From Kitasatospora mediocidica KCTC 9733 (GTDB taxonomy: Bacteria; Actinomycetota; Actinomycetes; Streptomycetales; Streptomycetaceae): a stretch of DNA of 64,000 nt. The notes below the pieces were generated by a model. That model worked only from the letters and a program-made list of their open reading frames with translations, made no database searches and was not told where the DNA came from. Shown piece by piece: positions 52,247-60,880 of the stretch (positions are counted from its first letter, which is position 1; every line of letters starts with the position of its first letter). The stretch lies in the NCBI RefSeq assembly GCF_000744225.1, contig NZ_JQLN01000007.1, positions 620,001-684,000 on the forward strand. Direction: 5' to 3'. The translations under genes and the position numbers were made by a program.

Positions 52247-53167
52247 TTACCTCGCAGTAGACGGAGGGTCAAGAGGCCCGCGCGGCGCCGGCCTGCGCTG
52301 CGGCGGGACGGCTCGGCGCGGTCCGGGCCGGGCAGGTGCGCCGGACGTACTGGCCGGTGCGTCCAGGGTGCAGGCCAGCACGGGTCTGGACCACGGCGCC
52401 CCGGCGGCGTCGGCCAGCTCCAGGCGTCGCACCGCCTCCGCCGGGCCGAGGAAGGGCGCCAGCGCAAAGAGCGCCAACGTCGGTAGCAGCTCTGGGAGTT
52501 CCTCGTGCCGGTCGGCGGCGACGCAGCGGTAGATCGTGGAGTAGATCCCGCCCACCACGGTGTCCGTCAGCAGTTCGGGGCTGACCCCGGCCGGAGGCTG
52601 CGGGCAGTCCGCGAAGAGCCGGCGAAAGCGGCTGAGCAGCCGCTCGCGCACCTGTCGTCCGGCCGCTCCCAGCGCGTCCACCTCGACCACGGCCATGGTG
52701 GCGAAGGCCGGCACCTCGGCGAGGATGTCGAGCAGGGCGCGCAGCGCCGCCTGGACGCCCGCGCACCAGTCGGCCTGGGCCGCGAAGGCCTCCTCCATCC
52801 GCCGGATCACCACGGCCGTCCCGTGCCGGTGGGCGGCCAGGAACGCCTCCTCCTTGCCGCTGAACTGCTCGTAGAAGACCGGCCTGGTCACCCCGGCCGC
52901 CCGGCAGATGTCGCTGACCCGCGCACCGCCGTAGCCGCTGCGCGCGACGGTGTGCACCACGCCGTCGAGCAGGCGGTCGCGCTGGGTGGCGGCCACCACC
53001 TCCGGAGGCAGTTGGCTGGGGCCGCGGCGGATCGAGCGGGACGGGTCCCGGCCGTTGCGGGTGCCCGGCAGCAGAACACCGGCAGACGGTCCGCCGAACT
53101 CAAGATTTATCTTCAACTTCCGCTCCACCCATTGACGCTGACGTTGAATCAGGTTTAGAACCTTCAC
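52247..53167 (-). CDS. TetR-family regulator of the DUF6230/DUF6114 locus
   Basis: 306 residues from GTG 53167, long for TetR because of extra ends: a 60-residue N-terminal extension with RQRQWVERKLKINLEF and a disordered Pro/Arg C-terminus. The core helix-turn-helix is GARVSDICRAAGVTRPVFYE, followed by FSGKEEAFLAA and a helical ligand domain ending LFALAPFLGPAEAVRRLEL. The GTG at 53167 sits in an AT-richer stretch; an internal start would remove the odd extension, so the start is uncertain. It lies between the DUF6230 operon and two divergent secreted-protein genes and may regulate both sides. Confidence 0.75.
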   Translation of the reverse strand: MKVLNLIQRQRQWVERKLKINLEFGGPSAGVLLPGTRNGRDPSRSIRRGPSQLPPEVVAATQRDRLLDGVVHTVARSGYGGARVSDICRAAGVTRPVFYEQFSGKEEAFLAAHRHGTAVVIRRMEEAFAAQADWCAGVQAALRALLDILAEVPAFATMAVVEVDALGAAGRQVRERLLSRFRRLFADCPQPPAGVSPELLTDTVVGGIYSTIYRCVAADRHEELPELLPTLALFALAPFLGPAEAVRRLELADAAGAPWSRPVLACTLDAPASTSGAPARPGPRRAVPPQRRPAPRGPLDPPSTAR

Positions 53168-53433
53168 AGGTTTTCAATTTTTCGGCCCTGTTGCGACCAC
53201 GTTGACAGCGCCGCTCCGCAGCCCGCCACGCGGGCCCGGGGGTGGGGACGCCGAGTCTCCAGTATGGCGAAGGCCGGGCGCGCTGGCAGCCGTCCGGACC
53301 CGTCGGACCCGCCGATCGCGCACCGCTCGTGGCGCCGAGCGAGGCGCGGTCCGCCCCACCCCCGGACCAGGCCCGCCCCGGCAGCGCTGGCTACTCACTC
53401 CCGTTCACCCCCGTGCCGCGAGGAGTACCCGTC

Positions 53434-54348
53434 ATGATCCGAACCCTGCTCTCCCTCAAGCGACTTGCGCCACTCGCTGCGGCCGCCGCGATGCTGCTGG
53501 CGACGGCCGGTCCGGCCGCCGCCACCGCTCCCGGCGGTCCGTACACCGGGATGGGCGGCTGCCCGCTCACCTCGTCCCAACTCCAGGACCCGACCGACCT
53601 CCAGGTCGGTTGCGTGGTCTCGGTGACGCACGGCGGCAGCTTCACCATCGGCACCACCACCGTTCCGCTCACCTCCGCGATCACGCTGCAGTTCGGCGTC
53701 TACTGGGACAAGTCCGCCCCCGTGGTCAACTTTCCCGACGGCAGCAGCGCCAACCAGTACGCCACGGTCGCCCCGACCGGCACGTCGCTGCTGAGCGCCA
53801 AGCCCGCCGAGATCACCATCCCCGGCATCATCAACTTCCTGCCCGGCGTGACGAGTGTCTTCGCCCAGGTCGAGCAGGCCGGACCGGTCACCGCGTTCAC
53901 CCCGCTGGCGGCCGGCGAGTCCTATCCGGTCTTCAAACTCCCGGTCAAACTCCACCTGTTCAACGCCTTCTTCGGGTCCCAGTGCTACATCGGCTCGAAC
54001 AGCTCGCCGATCGTGCTGAGCCCGACCACCGGCACCACGGCGCCGCCCGCACCGGGCGTGCCGATGACCGGCGACCCGGGGACGATCGGGGTCGCCGCCG
54101 ACCCCACCGGCCATGACGCGGTGGTCGCCTCCTTCGCCGGAGCGCGGCTGGTGGACAACACCTTCAGCGTCCCGGGCGCCTCGGGCTGCGGCCTGGGCGG
54201 CATCCTCGACCCGATCATCGATCTGGTGATGGGCATCCCGGCCGGCGCCGGAACCGGCTCGGTCACCTTCAACCAGACCGACACCTCGCTCGCGCTGGAC
54301 GGCAGTCTCGCCGACCTCACCGGCGCGCTCAACGCCTCGCACAGCTGA
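53434..54348 (+). CDS. Secreted beta-rich protein of unknown function
   Basis: 304 residues from ATG 53434 with GAGGAG nine bases upstream. Signal peptide MIRTLLSLKRLAPLAAAAAM with cleavage near AAAT. The mature part is Gly-, Thr- and Pro-rich with paired Cys (GGCPLTSS, QVGCVVSV, SQCYIGS, GCGLGG), one Gly/Ile/Pro-rich hydrophobic stretch (LDPIIDLVMGIPAG) and no enzymatic motif. The upstream frame has no start signal. It is followed by a second secreted gene after 58 bases, and both diverge from the TetR gene. Confidence 0.75.
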   Translation: MIRTLLSLKRLAPLAAAAAMLLATAGPAAATAPGGPYTGMGGCPLTSSQLQDPTDLQVGCVVSVTHGGSFTIGTTTVPLTSAITLQFGVYWDKSAPVVNFPDGSSANQYATVAPTGTSLLSAKPAEITIPGIINFLPGVTSVFAQVEQAGPVTAFTPLAAGESYPVFKLPVKLHLFNAFFGSQCYIGSNSSPIVLSPTTGTTAPPAPGVPMTGDPGTIGVAADPTGHDAVVASFAGARLVDNTFSVPGASGCGLGGILDPIIDLVMGIPAGAGTGSVTFNQTDTSLALDGSLADLTGALNASHS

Positions 54349-54406
54349 GGCGGTTCAGCTCCTCCAAGCTCCCGCACCCCCACCCAGCGGAAAGAAGAGA
54401 TCCCTG

Positions 54407-55081
54407 ATGCGCAACCGCCTCTACCTCGGCGCGGCCCTCGCCGCAGCGGCCCTCGCCGTGCTGCCCGCCCTGCCCGCCTCCGCCGCGACCTCCAGCGTGC
54501 TGACGTACGGCTCCGCCGGCGGCAGCGCCGTCGCCACCGGCGACGTGCTGACCGCCTCGCTGGCCGGCTCCTCGGTCGCCACCTTCTACTCCACCGCGGC
54601 CGGCGGCGTCGGCGTCAAGTGCTCCAGCTCCGGCTTCAGCGCGACCGTCACCTCGAACCCGTCCGCGCCCGGGACGGCGGTCGAGGCGCTGACCGCGCAC
54701 ACCTTCGGCTCGTGCGTCCCGGTCGGCATCCCGGGCGTCACCGCGGTGCTCAGCGTCACCGTCAACAACCTCGGCTACGTCAACAACGTCAGCGACGCGG
54801 CCGGCAACCCGGTCACGCTGAGCCCCGGCACGGCGGGTCCGATCCAGACCACCATCGTGCTGCGGTCCCTGCTCGGCAACATCACCTGTACCTACCAGGC
54901 CAACCCGGCCAGCCTGACCGGGAGCACCAACAACACCGGGAACACCATCGGCTTCGCCAACCAGTCGTTCGCCCGCAGCAGCGGCCCCGGCACCTGCTTC
55001 CCGGCCGGCTACTTCACCGCGACCTACGGCCAGGTGCTCGACACCAGCCAGGCCGGCAGCCCGGCGGTGTGGGTGAACTGA
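54407..55081 (+). CDS. Secreted protein of unknown function with conserved Cys
   Basis: 224 residues, start ATG 54407 with AGAAGAG upstream. Signal peptide RNRLYLGAALAAAALAVLPA with cleavage near ASAAT. The mature protein is small, Ser/Thr/Gly/Val-rich and predicted beta-sheet, with Cys at VKCSSSG, GSCVPVG, ITCTYQA and GTCFPAG that probably pair. Similar short secreted proteins are common in streptomycetes and unstudied. Probably cotranscribed with the preceding gene, so it belongs to the same TetR/DUF6230 neighbourhood. Confidence 0.75.
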   Translation: MRNRLYLGAALAAAALAVLPALPASAATSSVLTYGSAGGSAVATGDVLTASLAGSSVATFYSTAAGGVGVKCSSSGFSATVTSNPSAPGTAVEALTAHTFGSCVPVGIPGVTAVLSVTVNNLGYVNNVSDAAGNPVTLSPGTAGPIQTTIVLRSLLGNITCTYQANPASLTGSTNNTGNTIGFANQSFARSSGPGTCFPAGYFTATYGQVLDTSQAGSPAVWVN

Positions 55082-55112
55082 CCGCAGGGACAATTGAGTT
55101 CGGAGGGCGGCC

Positions 55113-56477
55113 CTACCGGCCCAGCCGGTCGACCGCCTTCCGTGCCGCCACCAGCAGCGGGTCCCAGACCGGTGAGAACGGCGGAGCGTAGCCGAGGTCC
55201 TGGAAGACCAGCTGTTCCACCGTCAGCCCGGCGCCCAACGCGACCGCGGCCGCGTCGATCCGCTTGGCCGCCCCCGCCCCGCCGACGATCTGCACACCGA
55301 GCAGCCGCCCGGTGCCGTTCTCCGCGAGCATCCTGACGGTCATCCAGGCGGCGTCGGGGTAGTAGCCGGCCCGGGCGGTGGACTCGATCGTGACGGCCGT
55401 CCAGCTCAGGCCGGCCGCCGCCGCCTCCCGCTCGTTCAGCCCGGTGCGGGCGATCTCCAGGTCGCAGACCTTCGTCACCGCGGTGCCCACCACGCCAGGG
55501 AAGGCGGCCCGCCCGCCACCCAGGTTGGTGCCGATCACCAGGCCCTGCTTGTTGGCGTGGGTGCCGAGCGGGACGTGCTGGTAGCCGCCGGAGACGAGGT
55601 TGAGCACCTCCACGCAGTCGCCGCCGGCCCAGATCCCGTCCGCACCCAGCACCCGCATCCGCTCGTCGGTACGCAGCCCGCCGTGCTCGCCGAGCGTCAG
55701 CCCGGCCGCCCGGGCCAGCCCGGTGCGCGGACGCACCCCCAGGCCCAGCACGACCAGGTCCGCCGGGTGCTCGCCGGCGGTGCTGCGCACCGCGTGCGGG
55801 CGGCCGTCCGCGCCGAGCAGGACCTCGCGGGCCTCGGCGCCGGGCACCATCTCGATGCCGAGCTTCTCCATGCCGTGGCGTACCAGTGCGCCCAGCTCCG
55901 GGTCCAGGGTGGGCATCGGCTCGGCGGGGCGGTGCACCAGGGTGACCCGCAGGCCGCGCGCCAGCATCGCCTCGGCCATCTCGACGCCGATGTAGCCGCC
56001 GCCCACGACCACGGCGGTCCGCACCTCGCGGCCCAGCGTGTCGAGCAGCGCACCACCCTCCTCCAGCGTCTGCACGCCGTGCACCCCGGGGGCGTCGAAG
56101 CCCGGCAGCGCGGGCCGCACCGGCTCGGCGCCGGTGGCGATGACCAGCTGGTCGTAGTCCGTCCAGTGCTCGTCGCCGCTCTCCAGGTCGCGGCTGAGCA
56201 CCCGGCGGTCGGCCGGGTCGATCTCGCGCACCTCGGTGCGCAGCCGCAGGTCGATGCCGCGCTCGCGGTGCTGCTCGGGCGTCCGGGCGATCAGCGCATC
56301 GCGTTCGGCGACCGCGCCGCCGGTCCAGTACGGGATGCCGCAGGCCGAGTACGAGGTGAACGAGCCGCGCTCGAAGGCGGTGATCCGCAGCTCGTCCGGC
56401 CCGCGCCGGCGGCGTGCCTGCGAGGCGGCGGACATGCCGGCCGCGTCACCGCCGATGACCACCAGATGTTCCGTCAT
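55113..56477 (-). CDS. FAD-dependent pyridine nucleotide-disulfide oxidoreductase (CoA-disulfide reductase type)
   Basis: 454 residues. FAD motif LVVIGGDAAGMSAASQARR at the N-terminus, then YSACGIPYW with the single redox Cys typical of NADH oxidases and CoA-disulfide reductases (class III), VIATGAEPVRPAL, a second nucleotide motif VVVGGGYIGVEMAEAML and a C-terminal dimerisation domain. The catalytic Cys cycles through a sulfenate or mixed disulfide. CoA or mycothiol disulfide, polysulfide or O2 are possible substrates. The gene is alone, tail to tail with the secreted protein gene and divergent from GH8. Confidence 0.87.
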   Translation of the reverse strand: MTEHLVVIGGDAAGMSAASQARRRRGPDELRITAFERGSFTSYSACGIPYWTGGAVAERDALIARTPEQHRERGIDLRLRTEVREIDPADRRVLSRDLESGDEHWTDYDQLVIATGAEPVRPALPGFDAPGVHGVQTLEEGGALLDTLGREVRTAVVVGGGYIGVEMAEAMLARGLRVTLVHRPAEPMPTLDPELGALVRHGMEKLGIEMVPGAEAREVLLGADGRPHAVRSTAGEHPADLVVLGLGVRPRTGLARAAGLTLGEHGGLRTDERMRVLGADGIWAGGDCVEVLNLVSGGYQHVPLGTHANKQGLVIGTNLGGGRAAFPGVVGTAVTKVCDLEIARTGLNEREAAAAGLSWTAVTIESTARAGYYPDAAWMTVRMLAENGTGRLLGVQIVGGAGAAKRIDAAAVALGAGLTVEQLVFQDLGYAPPFSPVWDPLLVAARKAVDRLGR

Positions 56478-56581
56478 GCGGCCTACCTCCTGGGTTCCGT
56501 GGGGCCGGGCTTGCCCCGTCGGCCTCCATCATCGCGCCGGGCCGAAGCGACATCGCACGGGGTCTTGACATGAACGCCCAT

Positions 56582-56602
56582 AGTTAAGAAACTTTCCTAA
56601 CT
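56582..56602 (+). promoter_or_regulatory. 21-bp inverted repeat upstream of the GH8 gene
   Basis: Ten-base arms AGTTAAGAAA and TTTCCTAACT (one mismatch) are centred on a C at 56592, 23 bases before the start codon. A TTGACA box lies at 56565-56570. The arms resemble the operator (GTTAGGAAA-type palindromes) found before streptomycete chitosanase and related glycosidase genes that ROK-family repressors control. Confidence 0.65.
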
Positions 56603-56624
56603 TTCTCCCCCACGAGGAGTCTTG

Positions 56625-57869
56625 ATGGCACATCGTCTCCGCACACTGACCGCCGCCGGTGCCGCCCTCGCGACCACGGCCCTGGGACTGGGGCTGAGCC
56701 TGTCCGGCGCGACCCCGGCCCTGGCCGCCGCCCACGCGGCCCATGCGTTCCCCGTCCACACCGCCTACAAGACCGGTGTCATGCCCTCAGCCTCGCAGTC
56801 CTCCCGGGACGCGGCGGTGGAGAAGCAGTACGACTCCTGGAAGTCCAACTACCTGGTGCACGGCTGCGCCTCCAACGAGTACTACGTCTCCACCAAGGGC
56901 GACAGCGACGCGCCGAACAACGGTCCGGTCTCCGAGGGCCAGGGCTACGGCATGAACATCGTTCCCCTGATGGCAGGTTACGACGCCAACGCGCAGACCG
57001 AGTTCAACGGCCTGTGGCAGCTGGTCAAGGACCACAAGGACCAGTACGGCTTGATGCAGTGGAAGCTGGACGGCAAGAGCTGCAAGTACGCCGACTCCGG
57101 CACGCCCGACGGCGCCACCGACGGTGACCTGGACATCGGCTACGGCCTGATCCTGGCGGACAAGCAGTGGGGCGGCTACACCGCCGACGCCAAGGCCTGG
57201 CTGGCCAGCTTCTACGCCCACGATGTGGCGCCCGACGGCCACCTGAAGTGCGAGGACGACGGGCCGAACACCGACACCCGGCCCTCCGACGCGATGCTCG
57301 ACCACCTGCGCGCGTTCGCCGCGTACGACACCTCGCACGACTGGAACAAGGTGGTCACCCGCACCGAGGCGGTGATCAGCGAGTTCACCAAGGGCTACTC
57401 CGCCACCGGCGGCCTGCTCTCGGACTTCGTGGTCAACGCCAACACCACCAGCCCCAAACCGGCGCCCGCCAACTACCAGGAGGACCAGCCGGACAACATC
57501 GTCGGCTACAACTCCATCCGGGTGCCCTGGCACCTGGGCACCGACGCGCTGGTCTACGGCACCTCGGCGGCGGCCGTCTCGGACGCCACCGCGAAGCTCG
57601 AATCCGCCTGCCTGAAGAAGGAGTCGGGCGGTGACCCGCAGAAGGTCTACCCGCACACCAAGCTGAACTGCACCGCCTACAGCACCAGCGACCAGGCGGA
57701 GGAGGCCGGCGACTCGGTCGGCCCGGCCGCGATGGCCGCCGGCGACCAGGCCTGGACGGACGCCATCTGGAAGCAGCTGGGCAGCAACCCGTTCCAGGAC
57801 GGCTACTTCGGCGAGACCATCAAGACCCTGGTCTACCTGGTGATGGCCGGGGACTACTGGGCCCCGTGA
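56625..57869 (+). CDS. Secreted GH8 endo-glycosidase (glucanase or chitosanase)
   Basis: 414 residues from ATG 56625 with GAGGAG. Signal peptide with cleavage near ALAA (about residue 36). The GH8 (alpha/alpha)6 barrel shows the general acid in PVSEGQGYGMNI and the family signature GATDGDLDIGYGLI with the catalytic Asp. Cys in HGCASNE, GKSCKY, ESACLKK and LNCTAY. Family members cleave beta-1,4-glucan, chitosan, xylan or lichenan. The upstream palindrome of the type linked to chitosan control makes chitosanase more likely than cellulase, but the sequence alone does not settle this. No carbohydrate-binding module is attached. A hairpin follows. Confidence 0.88.
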   Translation: MAHRLRTLTAAGAALATTALGLGLSLSGATPALAAAHAAHAFPVHTAYKTGVMPSASQSSRDAAVEKQYDSWKSNYLVHGCASNEYYVSTKGDSDAPNNGPVSEGQGYGMNIVPLMAGYDANAQTEFNGLWQLVKDHKDQYGLMQWKLDGKSCKYADSGTPDGATDGDLDIGYGLILADKQWGGYTADAKAWLASFYAHDVAPDGHLKCEDDGPNTDTRPSDAMLDHLRAFAAYDTSHDWNKVVTRTEAVISEFTKGYSATGGLLSDFVVNANTTSPKPAPANYQEDQPDNIVGYNSIRVPWHLGTDALVYGTSAAAVSDATAKLESACLKKESGGDPQKVYPHTKLNCTAYSTSDQAEEAGDSVGPAAMAAGDQAWTDAIWKQLGSNPFQDGYFGETIKTLVYLVMAGDYWAP

Positions 57870-57885
57870 TCCGTCTGTCGGATCG

Positions 57886-57914
57886 AAGGCCGTCCCGCCG
57901 GCGCGGGACGGCCT
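57886..57914. terminator. Bidirectional terminator between GH8 and the MBL gene
   Basis: Thirteen-base arms AAGGCCGTCCCGC and GCGGGACGGCCTT surround a short loop between two convergent genes ending at 57869 and 57923. Confidence 0.82.
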
Positions 57915-57922
57915 TTCGGCCG

Positions 57923-59194
57923 CTACGGCTTCTCCAGCACCCCGCCCGCGAAGTCGTACGTGCTGCCGTACTCGGCGATGACCCGGGCGATGCCCAGTGG
58001 CGGGTGCAACCGGGTCGGCGAGGTGGTGTGGATCGGGAAGACCGTGCCCGGCCGCATCCGCTCCACCATCGCGTGCAGGTCGCCCTGGCTGGCGTGGCCG
58101 GAGCAACCGATCTGGCGCAGCGGCACCTTGAGGGCGGCCAGCCAGTCGGTGAACGGCTCCCAGCGCGGCTCGAAGGGGCCCAGCGGCTCGCCGTTGGCGT
58201 GCACGAAGACGCTGTCCGGGCCGACCGGCAGGTCCAGCAGCGACGGCAGGTCGGCCGGGTCCGGCACCAGGACGTAGGAGGCCGGCGCCGCGTGCACCTC
58301 CGGCAGGCCGACGGCGTCGGTGTCGAGTGCCTCCTCGACGCCCATCAGGCGCAGGAAGGCCGCGATCGGCGCGGGCCACAGGACGGTGCGTCCGGCCGCT
58401 GCGGCGATCTCCAGGAACGCCCGGACCCGCTCGACGTCGCGCGGGTACATCGACAGCAGCACCAGGCCGGGGGTGCTCTCCAGCAGTGCGGCGAAGTCCC
58501 GTTCGACGTCGTCCTCGTCGCGCACCCGGTTGTCGCGCTGCTCCCAGCCGAGCGTGGTGCCCTCGGTGACCAGCACCGCGCAGTCGCCGGCGCGGCGCAC
58601 GAAGTCCCAGGCCCGCTCGGGGTTGCGGCCGTGGAAGCGGATGTCGCCGGTGAAGGCGAGGACGCCGTCGGAGGTGTGCACCAGGTAGCCGCTGGCGCCG
58701 GGCACGTCGTGGTCCACCGTGACGCACTCGACCTGCATCGGTCCCACCGTGGTCTTCTGACCGTCCATCAGGCGCTGCCAGTCCGGGTCGCCGCCACTGA
58801 CGCCCGCGCCGGTGCTGCTCAGTGCGCGCAGTACGTCCACCGTGTCGGTGTGCGCGTGCACCGCGATGTCCGGGCGGACGAAGCCCGCCAGGCCCACGTG
58901 GTCGATGTGCGGGTGGCTGACGAAGACGGCGGTCGGCCCGACGGCCTCGCCGAGCGGGTCGCCGTCGGCCAGCGCGGCGGGGTCGAAGAGTCCGGGCAGA
59001 CGGGGCGCGGCGCCCATCCGCAGCCGGTCGGCCAGCTCGCGGTCCGGCCGGATCCGCACCGGCGGGCGGAACAGGTCCTTGCCCCCGGGGATGTCCAGGC
59101 CGATGTCCAGCAGGACGCGGTGCCCTTGGTCGGAGATCAGGATCTTGCTGGATCCGATGACGCCGACGCCTCCCCAGAACTCGATGGAGACCAC
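57923..59194 (-). CDS. RNase J-like MBL-fold hydrolase
   Basis: 423 residues. The metallo-beta-lactamase zinc site is VSHPHIDHVG, followed by FTGDIRFHG (Asp ligand) and a beta-CASP-like insert with LLSMYPRDVERV; the C-terminus carries GCSGHASQGDLHAMVERMRP and FPIHTTSPTRL, the layout of RNA-metabolising MBL proteins. The true RNase J of actinomycetes is longer (about 560 residues), so this is a paralogue that may act on other phosphodiesters. It is the last gene of the ABC transporter operon, two bases after the HAD gene. Its placement suggests it processes what the transporter imports. Confidence 0.8.
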   Translation of the reverse strand: MVSIEFWGGVGVIGSSKILISDQGHRVLLDIGLDIPGGKDLFRPPVRIRPDRELADRLRMGAAPRLPGLFDPAALADGDPLGEAVGPTAVFVSHPHIDHVGLAGFVRPDIAVHAHTDTVDVLRALSSTGAGVSGGDPDWQRLMDGQKTTVGPMQVECVTVDHDVPGASGYLVHTSDGVLAFTGDIRFHGRNPERAWDFVRRAGDCAVLVTEGTTLGWEQRDNRVRDEDDVERDFAALLESTPGLVLLSMYPRDVERVRAFLEIAAAAGRTVLWPAPIAAFLRLMGVEEALDTDAVGLPEVHAAPASYVLVPDPADLPSLLDLPVGPDSVFVHANGEPLGPFEPRWEPFTDWLAALKVPLRQIGCSGHASQGDLHAMVERMRPGTVFPIHTTSPTRLHPPLGIARVIAEYGSTYDFAGGVLEKP

Positions 59195-59196
59195 AG

Positions 59197-59979
59197 TCAG
59201 TTCCTCTCAGCAGGTGCGGTGGTGCGGTTGCCCGTCGCGGCCCAGGTGCGCAGCGCGGGCAACAGGCCCTCGATCTGCGGGGCGGCGGCGGTGGCGGGCC
59301 CGTCGGCCCGGCCGAAGCGGTCGATGTAGGCGCAGGGCGCGCCGAGCAGGGCGGCCGGCGCGACGTCGTTGCGCCAGTGGTCGCCGATGGACAGGATCCG
59401 CGCGGCGGACGCCGGCCGGGCCTGCCCGGTCTCCTCCGGGTCCAGGCCGAGTTCGCGGCGCAGCAGCCGGTCCAGGCCGGCCGGCTTGCCGGTGCTGGAG
59501 ACCACCTCGTCGACCAGCGGCCGCAGTTCGAGCCGGTCCAGCAGCTCGGCGAGGCCGGCGGCGGGGCTGTTGGTGGCCAGCACCACCCGGACGCCCTGTT
59601 CGCGCAGCTCAATCAGCAGCTCGGCGTAGTCGGCCGGGACCTCCAACGCGCAGTCGGCGGTGGCCATATGGACCCGGGTGGCGGCGAAGGCCGCGTTCAG
59701 TCGCGGCAGTTGGACGCCGAAGCACTGCCCGGCCAGCTGGGCCACCACCTCCCAGCCGTCCACGGCCGCCCGCAGGGCCGCCGCCTGCCGGGGGTCGGCC
59801 ACCCGGTCGGCCGCCGCCACGCCGTCGGCGAGGTAGCGCTCGACCCCGTCGAGCAGCTCGGCCCGTGCGGCGGAAGGGAGTTCGGCGGCGGCCTGCTCCG
59901 CGTAGTAGCGGATCGGCGCGTCGCCGCGATACAGCGTCCCGTCGAAGTCGGTGACCAGAACGAGGTGCGGATCAGCCAC
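59197..59979 (-). CDS. HAD-superfamily phosphatase-like hydrolase
   Basis: 260 residues from GTG 59979, whose GGAGG lies inside the end of the upstream permease gene. The HAD motifs are LVTDFDGTLYRG (nucleophile DFDGT), VVLATNSPAAG (motif II), SSTGKPAGLDRLL (motif III Lys) and ILSIGDHWRNDVAPAALLG (motif IV). A helical cap with ADRVADPRQAAALR lies between. It dephosphorylates a small molecule, presumably the imported sugar phosphate or nucleotide. Start overlaps the permease end by eight bases, so translation is coupled. Confidence 0.88.
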   Translation of the reverse strand: MADPHLVLVTDFDGTLYRGDAPIRYYAEQAAAELPSAARAELLDGVERYLADGVAAADRVADPRQAAALRAAVDGWEVVAQLAGQCFGVQLPRLNAAFAATRVHMATADCALEVPADYAELLIELREQGVRVVLATNSPAAGLAELLDRLELRPLVDEVVSSTGKPAGLDRLLRRELGLDPEETGQARPASAARILSIGDHWRNDVAPAALLGAPCAYIDRFGRADGPATAAAPQIEGLLPALRTWAATGNRTTAPAERN

Positions 59980-60880
59980 GGACGCCTCCGGCGGTGGACA
60001 TGGCGCCAGTGATGAAGTGGCGTTGCAGGAAGAGGAAGAAGAGCAGGATCGGCGCGGTGGTGAAGACCACCGCGGCGGACAGCGCGGGGAAGTCGACCCC
60101 GTTCGCACCGGCGAAGGCGGCCAGGCCGACCTCGACCGGCTGGACGTCGGGGCTGCTGGTCATGATGAACGGCCACAGGAAGGAGTTCCAGGAGGCCAGG
60201 AAGACGTTCAGCGAGATGATCACGATCGCCGGGCGCACCAGCGGAATCCCGATCGACCAGAGCATCCGCAGCCGTCCCGCGCCGTCCAACTCCGCGGCGT
60301 CGAAGATCTCCTGCGGCAGGCCCATGAAGAACTGCCGGACCAGGAAGATCCCGAACACGCTGGCACCCCAGGGCACGATCTGGATCCAGTACGTGTCCAG
60401 CCAGTTGATGTCGTTGGCGATGATGTAGTCCGGGATGATCAGCACCGTCCCGGGGATCATCAGCACCGACATCACCAGGCCGAAGAGCAGCCCGCGCCCG
60501 CGAAAGCGCATCACCCCGAAGGCGAAGCCGGCCAGCAACGAGGTGGCCAGCGCCAGCAGCACCGTCGCCGAGGCGATCAGCAGGGTGTTCAGGAAGAGCC
60601 GGGGCCAGGGAGCGGCCGCCCACGCCCGGCTGTAGTTCGCCCACTGCCAGTGCGGCAGCAGGATGTCGGAGACCGAGGCGGAGACGCTCGCGCTGTTCAG
60701 CGAGGTGACCACCACGTAGTAGAACGGCAGCAGGAACAGCAGGCCCGCCAGCACGGCGACGATCCGCACCGGCAGCCGGCCGTGGCGCGCGCGACCGGCG
60801 GGCCCGGCGGGGCGGGCGGCCCCGCCGGTCCGGCGCCGGGGAAGCCCCCGGCGCCGGACCTCGGACGGGAGCGCCGTCAC
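59972..60880 (-). CDS. ABC importer permease (UgpE/MalG type)
   Basis: 302 residues from GTG 60880, overlapping the binding-protein stop by four bases. Six TM helices with a basic N-terminal loop. The coupling-helix EAA motif reads IFDAAELDGAGRLRMLWSIG, followed by IVIISLNVFLASWNSFLWPF. It is the second permease of a carbohydrate-type CUT1 importer. No ATPase gene follows; in streptomycetes the shared ATPase MsiK energises several such importers. Confidence 0.9.
   Translation of the reverse strand: MTALPSEVRRRGLPRRRTGGAARPAGPAGRARHGRLPVRIVAVLAGLLFLLPFYYVVVTSLNSASVSASVSDILLPHWQWANYSRAWAAAPWPRLFLNTLLIASATVLLALATSLLAGFAFGVMRFRGRGLLFGLVMSVLMIPGTVLIIPDYIIANDINWLDTYWIQIVPWGASVFGIFLVRQFFMGLPQEIFDAAELDGAGRLRMLWSIGIPLVRPAIVIISLNVFLASWNSFLWPFIMTSSPDVQPVEVGLAAFAGANGVDFPALSAAVVFTTAPILLFFLFLQRHFITGAMSTAGGVRG

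Noticed and set aside
52240..52262. Possible TetR operator near the end of the TetR gene (TTAC and GTAG half sites)
   Set aside because: The symmetry is weak (about four bases per arm) and the site lies at a gene end, so it is not supported.
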